A stretch of DNA of 62,907 bases from positions 1-62,907 of the forward strand of contig JALVUF010000070.1 of assembly GCA_027023805.1 (NCBI GenBank). The letters run 5' to 3'. Shown here in pieces: positions 48,001 to 56,136 of the stretch. The notes beneath the pieces were generated by a model that ran no database searches, was not told where the DNA came from, and saw only the letters and a list, made by a program, of their open reading frames with translations. The stretch comes from Helicobacteraceae bacterium. Lineage in GTDB: Bacteria; Campylobacterota; Campylobacteria; Campylobacterales; Sulfurimonadaceae. A program made the position numbers and the translations under genes. Position 1 is the first letter of the stretch. Every line of letters starts with the position of its first letter.

Positions 48001-49514
48001 TTAAAAAAATCGGTAAAGGAACGTTGTTTATTGCTAAAAGCAGCCAATGGAGTGTCATCGCCCATAGCTCCTACTGCTTCTTTTGAATCTCTCATCATCG
48101 GTTCAATAACCTGTTCAACTACCTCTTGTGTAATATTGAAATAACGCTGTTTTGCAATCAAATTATCGGTGGTTATCTTTTCAAGTTTTTTATACTGATC
48201 TTCTGCATGCTCTTGAAGATAAATCATATGCGCGTTTAACCACTTCATATAAGTATTTGAGTTTTTAAGGTAATCATTAATCTGTTCATCTTTTAAAATT
48301 TGACCATATTTTAAATCAAGTCCAATCATCTTACCGGATTGAAGTCTTCCGCGTTCTTTAATATTTTTTTCATCTATATCTAACACGCCGTATTCACTAG
48401 CGATTAAAAATACATCATCTTTGGTTATAACATATTTTGAAGGTCGCAGTCCGTTTCTATCTAGAACACAGCCAATATATCGTCCATCAGTCAGTGATAC
48501 GGCAGCAGGTCCGTCCCATGCTTCAAAAACAGTTGATTGATACTCATAAAAAGCGCGTAATTCAGGATCCATATGCGGTGAATTTTGCCAAGCACTCGGA
48601 ATAATCGCACGCGCAGCTTTAAAAAAGTCCATTCCATTTACAATCAGAAATTCAAAAAAATTATCAATACTGGCACTATCTGAAGAATCTGGCTGTAAAA
48701 TCGGTAAAATTCTAGATATCTCCTCATCTGTAAAAACATCACTTTTGATATGTTCTGATTTAATCTGCACATTAATTCTGTTTGCTCCAACTGAGTTTAT
48801 TTCACCGTTATGAGCTATGTTTCTAAATGGCTGTGCTAGTCTCCATTGAGGTAAAGTATTTGTAGAAAATCGCTGATGAAACAAAGAAAACGATATCTTA
48901 AAATCTGTATCTTGTAAATCTTTATAAAATTCTTTAATATGAGTCGGCATAACCAACCCCTTATAAGAAAGCACCGATGTAGACATAGATGCGATATAGA
49001 AATTTTTATCATCACGCATCATATGCTCACTTTCTTTTCTACTAAGATATAATAATGCATCAAAACGTCTTGAAGACACTATTGAATCAGGCACAATAAA
49101 CAATTGCATAATATGCGGTAACGTCTTTAAAGCTTCTTCACCCAATGCTTTTGTGTCAACAGGAACTTCTCTGGTCAAAATAATTCTAAGATCATTGTTT
49201 GCGCATATTTTCTCAACCGTATCTAAAGCCGATAACTCTTTGGTAAAAATAGACGCTACGCCGTACTGGGATGGTAATTCAACATTTTGTTCTCGAGCAA
49301 TTTTATACATAAAATCTCTTGGCATAGACATAAGCAATCCGCTGCCGTCACCGGTTTTACCATCTGCAGCAATTGCTCCCCTGTGCATCATTCGCTCAAG
49401 TGCGGTAATAGCATATTCCAAAGTTTTATTAGATGCCAAATTTTTAATATTAGCTACTATTCCAAATCCGCAGTTATCTTTATATGATCTTAGCAAGTCA
49501 TTATATTTATTCAT
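45075..49514 (-). CDS. gltB: Glutamate synthase large subunit
   Basis: Makes two glutamates from glutamine and 2-oxoglutarate. A 14-residue propeptide would be cleaved before Cys15 (CGFGIVA), the glutaminase nucleophile. The four domains are all present: class II amidotransferase, central domain, FMN/2-oxoglutarate barrel with the 3Fe-4S Cys set (CKMLRICHLNKCSVG), and the beta-helix GXGXG domain near the C-terminus (FGAGMTGG). Length of 1479 residues is complete. Leads gltBD; no promoter pair is obvious in the 220 bases upstream. Confidence 0.96.
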   Translation of the reverse strand: MNKYNDLLRSYKDNCGFGIVANIKNLASNKTLEYAITALERMMHRGAIAADGKTGDGSGLLMSMPRDFMYKIAREQNVELPSQYGVASIFTKELSALDTVEKICANNDLRIILTREVPVDTKALGEEALKTLPHIMQLFIVPDSIVSSRRFDALLYLSRKESEHMMRDDKNFYIASMSTSVLSYKGLVMPTHIKEFYKDLQDTDFKISFSLFHQRFSTNTLPQWRLAQPFRNIAHNGEINSVGANRINVQIKSEHIKSDVFTDEEISRILPILQPDSSDSASIDNFFEFLIVNGMDFFKAARAIIPSAWQNSPHMDPELRAFYEYQSTVFEAWDGPAAVSLTDGRYIGCVLDRNGLRPSKYVITKDDVFLIASEYGVLDIDEKNIKERGRLQSGKMIGLDLKYGQILKDEQINDYLKNSNTYMKWLNAHMIYLQEHAEDQYKKLEKITTDNLIAKQRYFNITQEVVEQVIEPMMRDSKEAVGAMGDDTPLAAFSNKQRSFTDFFKQKFAQVTNPPIDPIREKVVMSLNTGFGEVHNILGEVPSHAHRLKSVSPIITYEKLCVLKSFGDPKSPNFQDFYKNQTFSTAYKENLKHSLDTLLEIIIKSVREEGVRLVILDDALLNESNKVIPMAMAVGRLNFALLDHKLRHLVSIVALTAEVIDSHSAAVLLGYGVSAIYPRLLFATVAHEMDKERCKGIKLHEALKSVHVALNSGLLKIMSKMGISTIASYRNSGLFDVIGLGHDITQECFRSSYVLIPGLTYEDIDKRLQANHSEAFNRPGIDTIFPLKIGGFYKFYNNAEYHDYAPQVILAIHKAVKSKSSDDFNEVKKLINGRGLRFIRDFFNLKSDRKSIDISEVEPKESIFKRFSSAAMSLGSISPEAHETLAVAMNSIGAQSNSGEGGEDAKRFDTDRNSKIKQVASGRFGVTPAYLRSAEEIQIKVAQGAKPGEGGQLPGHKVTPLIARLRNTIAGVTLISPPPHHDIYSIEDLAQLIFDLKQVNPKARIAVKLVSTAGVGTIAAGVAKAYADKIIISGADGGTGAAPLGSIKFAGNPWELGLSEAHNALKANNLRSLVEVQTDGGLKTGLDIIKAALLGAESYAFGTGVLTLVGCKMLRICHLNKCSVGIATQNETLREEFFKGKVDEVIRYFTLLAEDVRSIMAELGYATLDELIGRSDLLQITDNDFAKKFDFSSILHREEGVNIHQTLHNKPFDNNQFEKDILKEVMVAIKQPNHPVKIKTAIQNINRSFGAMISGEIAQYYGDNGLKDNTITIEMTGIAGQALGAFLINGVSLYLDGVANDYIGKGMHGGKIVITSPQEGENFSAGGNTCLYGASGGKLFISGNVGERFAVRNSGALAIVEGTGDNACEYMTGGTIVILGKTGINFGAGMTGGIAFVYDKEHGFIENINSELIEAHRIDTDEGDEARHFLKRLLKEYVSHTSSKLAKSILENFRVDIRNFWLVHAKNLKTLPLRTDKGD

Positions 49515-49734
49515 GTATAATACTCCGTTTTTACCGTAAACTAAAAAACATAGACTAAACGTTTAATAGTTTTTTATATTTACTAATAAAATCAATAATT
49601 TTAATCTCTTTTTAAAGATATTTATCCTAGTAGAGATTAGGAGCTATTATTTTAACTAAAATTGTATTAAATATACTTTTAAATATGAATATCAAATTAT
49701 ATTACAAGAAATATGTGTAAAACGGAAGCAAATT

Positions 49735-50352
49735 ATGCAGGGATATATTATCAACATCAACAGGGTACGTGATGAAGATTTGATAGTAACAGTTTTATCT
49801 AAAAACGCCTTACATACCACATATAGATTTTATGGTGCAAGACACGGAACTATAAATCTTGGATTTAAAATAGATTTCGAGCTTCAAATCTCACCGCAAA
49901 GCTCTATCGCAAGATTAAAAGATGTAATGCATATCGGTTTTCCCTGGATTTACAACCATGCTAAATTACGGATGTGGCAACAATTTAACGCATTGTTATA
50001 CAAACATTTAAAACAAACGCAAGAATTAGATGGTTTTTATTTTGAGTTGTTAGAGTATGCGGCAAAAATTATCGACAAACAAAACCCTAAAAGAGTTATA
50101 GTCGAAATTTACACAAAGCTTTTAAAACTGGAAGGCCGATTACACACCGAAAATATATGTATTTTATGTAATGATAAAATTGAAGGTGACATAGCCTACC
50201 TAAGAGCATTTTTACCGACACATCCATCTTGTTCGCATAGATTACATGTAAGAAGTAAAGCTATGAATGAATTAATGTTAAACAATTCATCATTTTTCTT
50301 ATCAAACAAAGAAATAGATATATTATGGTCAGTTATACATGAAGGATTATAA
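49735..50352 (+). CDS. recO: Recombination mediator RecO
   Basis: A short RecO of 205 residues, as is usual in Campylobacterota. The N-terminal OB fold (MQGYIININRVRDEDLIVTVLS in parts: INRVRDEDLIV) is followed by a helical domain with CILCNDKIEG and HPSC, the likely zinc site. In Campylobacterota it loads RecA with RecR in gap repair. Preceded by CGGAAG. Divergent from gltB. Confidence 0.8.
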   Translation: MQGYIININRVRDEDLIVTVLSKNALHTTYRFYGARHGTINLGFKIDFELQISPQSSIARLKDVMHIGFPWIYNHAKLRMWQQFNALLYKHLKQTQELDGFYFELLEYAAKIIDKQNPKRVIVEIYTKLLKLEGRLHTENICILCNDKIEGDIAYLRAFLPTHPSCSHRLHVRSKAMNELMLNNSSFFLSNKEIDILWSVIHEGL

Positions 50353-50356
50353 AGTA

Positions 50357-50388
50357 GTTATTAAGATAGTTTTAACTATCATAATAAC
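50357..50388 (+). terminator. Inverted repeat downstream of recO
   Basis: GTTATTA-A-GATAGT (50357-50370) pairs with ACTATC-A-TAATAAC (50375-50388) with one A-A mismatch and a 4-base loop. There is no T run. It separates recO from the response regulator gene and may be a weak terminator or processing stem. Confidence 0.4.
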
Positions 50389-50431
50389 AAATGTTAAAAA
50401 GCTAATATAATCTTATACCAAATGAGTAAAT

Positions 50432-51433
50432 ATGCAAAATGTTCATCAACAAATCTTAAAGTATTTTCCTGAGATTATCATAATAATAACTATTTTAGTA
50501 ATAGTGCTTCTGTATATAATACTAAAACAAAGAAAACAAGAATTACAATCAGAGTCAACTGATAATTATGAAACAGATACAAGCAATGCACAAAGCAAAG
50601 ACAAAGTACAGGCGGAGACTAATAAGTTCACAATTATACCGCCCAAAAGAGAGTTTGATGAATCTATCGAAGTTACAAAAAAGAGTTTTTCAATTTTTAA
50701 CGACCTAAATATCATTGTAGCAGACGATAATGCCATTAATCAAAAAGTTATCACATCGCTTTTAGCAGATTCACCGATTAAAATATACACGGCAGATAAC
50801 GGACGGGAAGTTTTTGATATTTTAAGCAGACATCTAGACATATCAATTATATTAATGGATGCGCACATGCCCGTAATGGATGGATTTGAGGCATCACAAA
50901 AGATAAGAAAACACAAAGATTATAATAATATATTAGTCGTAGCACTAAGCGGAGATACCTCCACAGATGATGTTAACAAGATGAAGCTAGCAGGCATGCA
51001 AGAATACCTGCAAAAACCGCTTCAAATAGATAAGATGTTTAAGATATTTTATATGTATGCAAACAATATCGGCGTCAAAAGTAATAAAGACGATATAGCA
51101 TCAAGCAGTATCAATCAAGAAAAAGGTTTGCAAATATCCTTAGGTGATAAAAATCTGTATAAACAGATATTGCTTGATTTTTACGCTGCTTATAAAAATA
51201 CAGATGAGTATTTATCTAAAAATTTAATATCAAACAACCTGTGCCAAAGCTCTGCTGTTTTACTCGATATTTCAGGAGTGGCAGCAAGCATTGGTGCCCA
51301 AAGATTATCAGATTTAGCAAAAGAATATAAGGCAATTGTTGACAATAACCAAGAGGTGCGTTATGCACAGATAAACCAGGACTTCAAAACAGAATTAAAT
51401 AATGTTTTAACAGAACTTCAAAACTTATCTTAG
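50432..51433 (+). CDS. Membrane-tethered response regulator with degenerate Hpt-like tail
   Basis: Residues 14-32 form one membrane helix. A linker leads to a receiver domain at about 92-212 with acidic pair D98-D99, phosphoacceptor D143 and K195. Residues 230-333 resemble an Hpt bundle, but the motif reads LLDISGVAASIGA: Leu278 replaces the phospho-His and Ser281 the usual Lys. So phosphorylation can end on D143 but not pass to the tail. Input kinase and output are unknown. The architecture, an inner-membrane receiver without DNA-binding or enzymatic output, is uncommon. Confidence 0.7.
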   Translation: MQNVHQQILKYFPEIIIIITILVIVLLYIILKQRKQELQSESTDNYETDTSNAQSKDKVQAETNKFTIIPPKREFDESIEVTKKSFSIFNDLNIIVADDNAINQKVITSLLADSPIKIYTADNGREVFDILSRHLDISIILMDAHMPVMDGFEASQKIRKHKDYNNILVVALSGDTSTDDVNKMKLAGMQEYLQKPLQIDKMFKIFYMYANNIGVKSNKDDIASSSINQEKGLQISLGDKNLYKQILLDFYAAYKNTDEYLSKNLISNNLCQSSAVLLDISGVAASIGAQRLSDLAKEYKAIVDNNQEVRYAQINQDFKTELNNVLTELQNLS

Positions 51434-51483
51434 TCAATAAGGCTCAAGTTTATTGATGATACTTGCATATATTTACATTTTTT

Positions 51484-51492
51484 TGATATACT
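51484..51492 (+). promoter_or_regulatory. Extended -10 promoter of htpG
   Basis: TGATATACT (TG 51484-51485, TATACT 51487-51492) follows a T run, 31 bases before ATG 51524. AAAAGGAAG supplies the ribosome site. No CIRCE-type inverted repeat is visible near it. Confidence 0.55.
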
Positions 51493-51523
51493 TCCACTCA
51501 ACTTATAAATAAAAGGAAGAAAC

Positions 51524-53416
51524 ATGGCAAAACATCAATTTCAAACAGAAGCAAATCAAATTTTAAACTTAATGATACACTCTTTATATTCAAATAAAGA
51601 GATTTTTTTACGTGAACTTGTATCTAATGCGTCAGATGCCTTAGATAAGCTGAATATGCTGGTTTTAACAGATGAAAAATATAAAAATATCAAATTTAAT
51701 CCCCGAATAGACATCATAGTAAACAAGGATGAAAAAACACTAACGGTTAAAGATACCGGAATCGGCATGAATGAAGAAGACTTGATTAATCATTTAGGAA
51801 CAATAGCAAAATCAGGCACAAAAGCCTTTTTAGAAAATCTAAGTGGAGATCAGAAAAAAGATTCACAATTAATAGGTCAATTCGGTGTTGGATTTTACGC
51901 AGCGTTTATGGTAGCTAAAAAAGTTGAAGTTACTACAAAAAAAGCCGGCGAAGATAAAGCATATAAATGGACAAGCGCCGGTGATGGTGAATTTGAACTA
52001 GAAGAGATTTCAAGTAATGATATCGGTACAAGCATTAAACTTTATCTAAATGACGATGAAACTGAATTTTTAGAAGAATATAGAATTACAAGCATTATTG
52101 AAAAATATTCTAATCATATTCCATTTCCAATCTTTATGAATAAAGAACATTTTACTCCAGCTAAAAAAGATGATGACGGTAAAGAGATTGAACCTGAAAA
52201 AACTGAGATAGTTAATGAGCAAATAAATAAAGCAAATGCATTATGGAGCATATCAAAATCAGAAATTAGCGATGATGAGTATAAAGATTTCTATAAAAGC
52301 ATTGCCCATGATTCAAATGAACCACTACTTTGGATGCACAACAAAGCCGAAGGTGCTATAGAATATACAACTCTGTTTTATATCCCGTCAAAAGCTCCTA
52401 TGGATATGTACCGTGTTGATTACGCGCCGGGAATCAAACTCTATATAAACAGGGTTTTCATAACCGATGACGATAAAGAACTTATGCCTACATATCTTAG
52501 ATTTTTAAGAGGTATTATAGACTCTAAGGATCTGCCACTAAATGTAAGCCGTGAAATTTTACAAAGCAATGCTGTGATGGCAAAAATTAAAAATGCTTCA
52601 GTTAAGAAAGTATTGTCAGAGCTGTCAAAACTTGCAAAAAACAATAAAGAAAAATATGATATTTTCATCAAAGAATTTGGTAATGTTTTAAAAGAGGGTC
52701 TGTACTCTGATTTTACCAATAGGGAAAAAATACTAGACTTGCTTAGATTTACAACACTTAAATCAGATGATAAAATATCTCTTACGGAGTTTGTAAAAAA
52801 TATACCGGAAGATAAAAAAGAGATATACTATATTGCTGTAAAATCATCAGTCAATATGCTAAAAAGCAATCCTGCCCTAGAGAGATTTAAAGCAAAAGAT
52901 ATTGATGTTCTTATATTAAACGAAGAGATTGACACTATTGTTTTTCCTATGGTTACAGAATACAAAGAATACAAATTTGTAAATGTAAACGATGCTAAGT
53001 TTGAAGAAAGTGAAGAGGAGAAAAAAGCCCACGAAGAAGATGCTAAAGCATGTGACGGCCTAGTTAAAGAGTTTAAAGATGCACTAGCAGACGAGATAAA
53101 AGATGTGGAAATAACTTTTGATTTAACTGATTCTGCCGTAGCAATTAAAGAAGACAAAGAAGATCCATCTTATATGATGGCTCAAATGATGAAACAGATG
53201 GGACAAAACAGTGATGTGCCTGCTATAAAACCTATCTTACAATTAAATCCAAATCATGAGTTAATCAAAAAACTGAAAGACTCTGCTGATGTGAATTTAA
53301 TCAACGATGCCGCACATGTACTGCTTGATCAGGCAAAACTGTTTAACGGCTTGGAGATTGACGATACTCCTGAGTTCATAACAAAGCTAAATCGAATTAT
53401 GCTTAAAGCGTTATAA
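51524..53416 (+). CDS. htpG: Chaperone protein HtpG (Hsp90)
   Basis: ATP-dependent chaperone of 630 residues. The GHKL ATPase site is intact: LRELVSNASDALDKL, DTGIGMNEEDL, GTIAKSGT and IGQFGVGFYA. The middle domain has RVFITDDDKELMP and the catalytic Arg region LPLNVSREILQ. The C-terminal dimerisation domain is complete. The stop codon abuts the modC stop on the other strand with no spacing. Confidence 0.96.
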   Translation: MAKHQFQTEANQILNLMIHSLYSNKEIFLRELVSNASDALDKLNMLVLTDEKYKNIKFNPRIDIIVNKDEKTLTVKDTGIGMNEEDLINHLGTIAKSGTKAFLENLSGDQKKDSQLIGQFGVGFYAAFMVAKKVEVTTKKAGEDKAYKWTSAGDGEFELEEISSNDIGTSIKLYLNDDETEFLEEYRITSIIEKYSNHIPFPIFMNKEHFTPAKKDDDGKEIEPEKTEIVNEQINKANALWSISKSEISDDEYKDFYKSIAHDSNEPLLWMHNKAEGAIEYTTLFYIPSKAPMDMYRVDYAPGIKLYINRVFITDDDKELMPTYLRFLRGIIDSKDLPLNVSREILQSNAVMAKIKNASVKKVLSELSKLAKNNKEKYDIFIKEFGNVLKEGLYSDFTNREKILDLLRFTTLKSDDKISLTEFVKNIPEDKKEIYYIAVKSSVNMLKSNPALERFKAKDIDVLILNEEIDTIVFPMVTEYKEYKFVNVNDAKFEESEEEKKAHEEDAKACDGLVKEFKDALADEIKDVEITFDLTDSAVAIKEDKEDPSYMMAQMMKQMGQNSDVPAIKPILQLNPNHELIKKLKDSADVNLINDAAHVLLDQAKLFNGLEIDDTPEFITKLNRIMLKAL

Positions 53417-54289
53417 TTATAATTTTTCAATGATAGGGTGAAATGATTTTGTAATCACGCGTACCCTATCACCGATATTTAAACCAACTATTTCATCTTT
53501 TGTAGCAATAGTTTTTATCACTTCATGTCCTACATGTAAAACCAAAATATAGATCATCTCATTTTTTGTTATCTCAAGCAGTTCCCCTATAAACTCAAAC
53601 GCGGCACTTGTTTTATGTTTAAAAAATATCTGCTTTGGAGTACCTTTGGATTTTATATGTCCATTTTCTATCCAGACAACATCACCGCAGAGCTTAAAAA
53701 TTTCGCCCACATCATGGCTTACAAGCACCGTAGTCATACCAAAGAGTTTATGAACTTCTAAAAGCTTATCTTGCAATTTTGATCTCATCTGCGCATCAAG
53801 AGCTGAGAGCGGTTCATCAAGCAATAGTATTTTTGGTTTGCAAACAACAGCACGAGCAAGTGCAACGCGTTGTTTTTGCCCGCCGGAGAGCTGATACGGG
53901 TATCTGGCGTGAAGCTCACTTAGCCCGACAACTTCCATTACTTCATCTACATAAGTTTTAGTATCCCCTTTTTTAAGAGCGTACAATAGATTTTCTTTGA
54001 CCGTCATATTTGGAAACAGAGCAAAATCTTGAAATACAAAACCCACACCTCTCTTTTGAGCCGGCTTATTTATCTTAGTGCTTGAATCAAACCATACCTC
54101 ACCGTCAACTTCTATTTTACCCTCTTTAGGAGTCTCTAATCCACTTAAAATTCTAAGAAGTGTGGTTTTGCCGGCACCTGATTGTCCATAAAAGGCAACA
54201 AAAGCACCGTCGTTTATCTTGATATCTACCTCTAAATCCATCAGACCTGATGCTAAATTTAAAGGTTTTACAATATCTATATGTATCAT
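53417..54289 (-). CDS. modC: Molybdate ABC transporter ATP-binding protein
   Basis: Drives molybdate uptake. Walker A GQSGAGKTT, signature LSGGQKQRVALARA, Walker B ILLLDEPLSALD, then a C-terminal TOBE-like domain (about 225-290) with VGLNIGDRVRVITKS. Length 290 residues. It overlaps modB by 4 bases and ends the porin-modA-TOBE-modB-modC run. Confidence 0.92.
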   Translation of the reverse strand: MIHIDIVKPLNLASGLMDLEVDIKINDGAFVAFYGQSGAGKTTLLRILSGLETPKEGKIEVDGEVWFDSSTKINKPAQKRGVGFVFQDFALFPNMTVKENLLYALKKGDTKTYVDEVMEVVGLSELHARYPYQLSGGQKQRVALARAVVCKPKILLLDEPLSALDAQMRSKLQDKLLEVHKLFGMTTVLVSHDVGEIFKLCGDVVWIENGHIKSKGTPKQIFFKHKTSAAFEFIGELLEITKNEMIYILVLHVGHEVIKTIATKDEIVGLNIGDRVRVITKSFHPIIEKL

Positions 54290-54969
54290 CTAAAACCTTT
54301 TGCAAAGTATTTTTTATTTACAATATATACAAGCAGTAAAACACAAAAAGAGATAACAAACAGCGTTAATGCATATTTATTTGCCTCGTGATAATTTAAA
54401 GATTCAACCTGATCATATACAGCAAGTGAAGCAACTCTTGTTTTTTGTGGAATATTTCCACCTATCATCAAAACAACGCCAAATTCTCCTATAGTATGTG
54501 CAAATGTTATAACCACACCCGTTAAGAGAGAGGGTTTAATATTTGGAAGTAAAATTTTAAAAAAAATATTGACTTTTGATTTTCCTAGTATTGTGGCAGC
54601 TTCTGATAGTGATTTTGGAAGTGCGGCTAGTCCATTTTGAATCGGATGAACCATAAAAGGCAAACTAAATATCACAGAACCAAAAACCAAACCGGCAAAG
54701 GTAAAGGTAAGTCTAAAACCAAAATACTCCTGCAAAAATCTGCCTAAAAAATTTTCCTGAGAAAAAGCAACCAAAAGATAAAACCCAAGAACAGTCGGAG
54801 GCAAAACAAGCGGCATACTTACAATAGTTTCAATGAGCGGCTTTACATGTGATTTGGCAACAAAGAGATAATAAGCTATACAAGTGCCCAGTATAAGTAA
54901 AATCACTGTTGTTACAAAAGCCAATTTAAAAGTAAGCAGCATTGTAGAAATAAATATTTCATTCATCAT
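54286..54969 (-). CDS. modB: Molybdate ABC transporter permease
   Basis: Inner-membrane channel of 227 residues with five to six helices. The EAA loop that contacts ModC is SEAATILGKSKVNIFFKILLPNI (key part EAATILGKSK). Family segments PLVLPPTVLGFYLL and HTIGEFGVVLMIGGNIP are typical of ModB. It overlaps the TOBE gene by 11 bases. Confidence 0.93.
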   Translation of the reverse strand: MMNEIFISTMLLTFKLAFVTTVILLILGTCIAYYLFVAKSHVKPLIETIVSMPLVLPPTVLGFYLLVAFSQENFLGRFLQEYFGFRLTFTFAGLVFGSVIFSLPFMVHPIQNGLAALPKSLSEAATILGKSKVNIFFKILLPNIKPSLLTGVVITFAHTIGEFGVVLMIGGNIPQKTRVASLAVYDQVESLNYHEANKYALTLFVISFCVLLLVYIVNKKYFAKGFR

Positions 54970-55363
54970 CTATATCCGTTACAATCATCTCGGTAGATTT
55001 TACAAGAGCCGTAACATTATCACCTACTTGTAAATCCATATTTTGAACTGCTTTCATACTTATAATTGAATCTATATAGTGATTAAAAAACGATAATCTA
55101 AGTTGCGCTAAAAGGTCGCCTTTTTGAATATCTTCTATCTTGCATGTAAACCTGTTTTGCAAACTTATCTCACCGACAAAACTTTTAGCTATGCTTACCT
55201 CTGATTCTTTAAACAAAACGACTACTTCATCATCTTTACATATAGAATCTAAATCCATCTCTATCGCAAAAGCAGTAAGAGCAATATCATCACAAAGCAT
55301 ATCTATCTTTGTTAACATGCCTGAGTTTGAAACTGATGTTACTCTACATTTTAATCTGTTCAT
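54959..55363 (-). CDS. TOBE (Mop)-domain molybdate-binding protein
   Basis: Two tandem TOBE modules (about residues 1-65 and 66-134, each with a KxTVxS/TxIxxxxxL-type core; here NRLKCRVTSVSNSGML opens the first, and VGDNVTALVKSTEMIV closes the second). Such proteins bind molybdate or tungstate and may buffer it. I chose ATG 55363 (134 residues), since it begins the first module and follows GAGGTG; the longer frame to 55396 would overlap modA. C. jejuni has the same gene between modA and modB. Confidence 0.8.
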   Translation of the reverse strand: MNRLKCRVTSVSNSGMLTKIDMLCDDIALTAFAIEMDLDSICKDDEVVVLFKESEVSIAKSFVGEISLQNRFTCKIEDIQKGDLLAQLRLSFFNHYIDSIISMKAVQNMDLQVGDNVTALVKSTEMIVTDIDDE

Positions 55364-55373
55364 ATCACCTCGT

Positions 55374-56123
55374 TTATTTAGGCAAAATATACCCAAACTG
55401 TTTGAATATGCTCCTGGCCTGTTTGCTGAATATAAAATGATAAAATTTCATAGTAGCTAATTTATTTGAAGTATCGGCGTATTTTAGCACAACTACGCCC
55501 TGTAGCAAGAAATTGTATAGCGACGGAGCTATATCCACATAATGACCTTTATCTTTCATTTTCGGCGACATCACTACAGATTTGGCGGTTATGCCTAAAT
55601 CTACGGATTTGGAATAAATATATTGATTTGTCTGGGCTATACTGTCTGCATAAATAATTTTAGATTTTACATCAGTGAATATTTTGGCATTTCTCATAGC
55701 ATCCACAGCTTGCACACCATAAGGAGCACTAGCGGGATTTGGTATAGCAACTGTCAGTATTGACGGATTTTTTAGAGTATCTATTTTATCTTTTAGACTG
55801 ACTTTTTTAAGTGTCCAAAGCACAAGTGAACCTTTTGCGTAAATCTTCGGTTTTGTTATAGCTAAATTATGTTTATACAAATACATTGGATATTTCATAT
55901 TTGCCGATAAAAAAAGATTAAACGGAGCGCCACTTTTTATCATAGCCGTTAATTTTCCAGATGAAGATACGACGCTTTGAACATAAATGCCCGTCTTTTT
56001 TGTAAACGCATGAGATAGCGCCTTCATTGCGTACTGCGCATTCGCAGCAACTGCTACTGTAATCATTCTTGCAAAGCTGTTAACGCTAAACAACAAAACT
56101 AAAATAAATATAATTTTTTTCAT
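55374..56123 (-). CDS. modA: Molybdate ABC transporter substrate-binding protein
   Basis: Periplasmic binding protein. ATG 56123 opens a clear signal peptide (KKIIFILVLLFSVNSFA), with AAAGGG upstream; a longer frame to 56219 lies within the porin. The mature part has VAVAANAQYAMKAL, VVSSSGKLTAMIKSGAPFN and NPASAPYG (short landmarks AANAQ, SSGKL, GAPFN), which contact the oxyanion in ModA. Length 249 residues. Whether molybdate or tungstate is preferred cannot be read here. Confidence 0.92.
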   Translation of the reverse strand: MKKIIFILVLLFSVNSFARMITVAVAANAQYAMKALSHAFTKKTGIYVQSVVSSSGKLTAMIKSGAPFNLFLSANMKYPMYLYKHNLAITKPKIYAKGSLVLWTLKKVSLKDKIDTLKNPSILTVAIPNPASAPYGVQAVDAMRNAKIFTDVKSKIIYADSIAQTNQYIYSKSVDLGITAKSVVMSPKMKDKGHYVDIAPSLYNFLLQGVVVLKYADTSNKLATMKFYHFIFSKQARSIFKQFGYILPK

Positions 56124-56136
56124 TTTTTCCCTTTTA

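Noticed and set aside
51434-51523. Heat-shock operator (CIRCE or HAIR) before htpG
   Set aside because: No matching inverted repeat was found; only an extended -10 promoter and ribosome site are visible.
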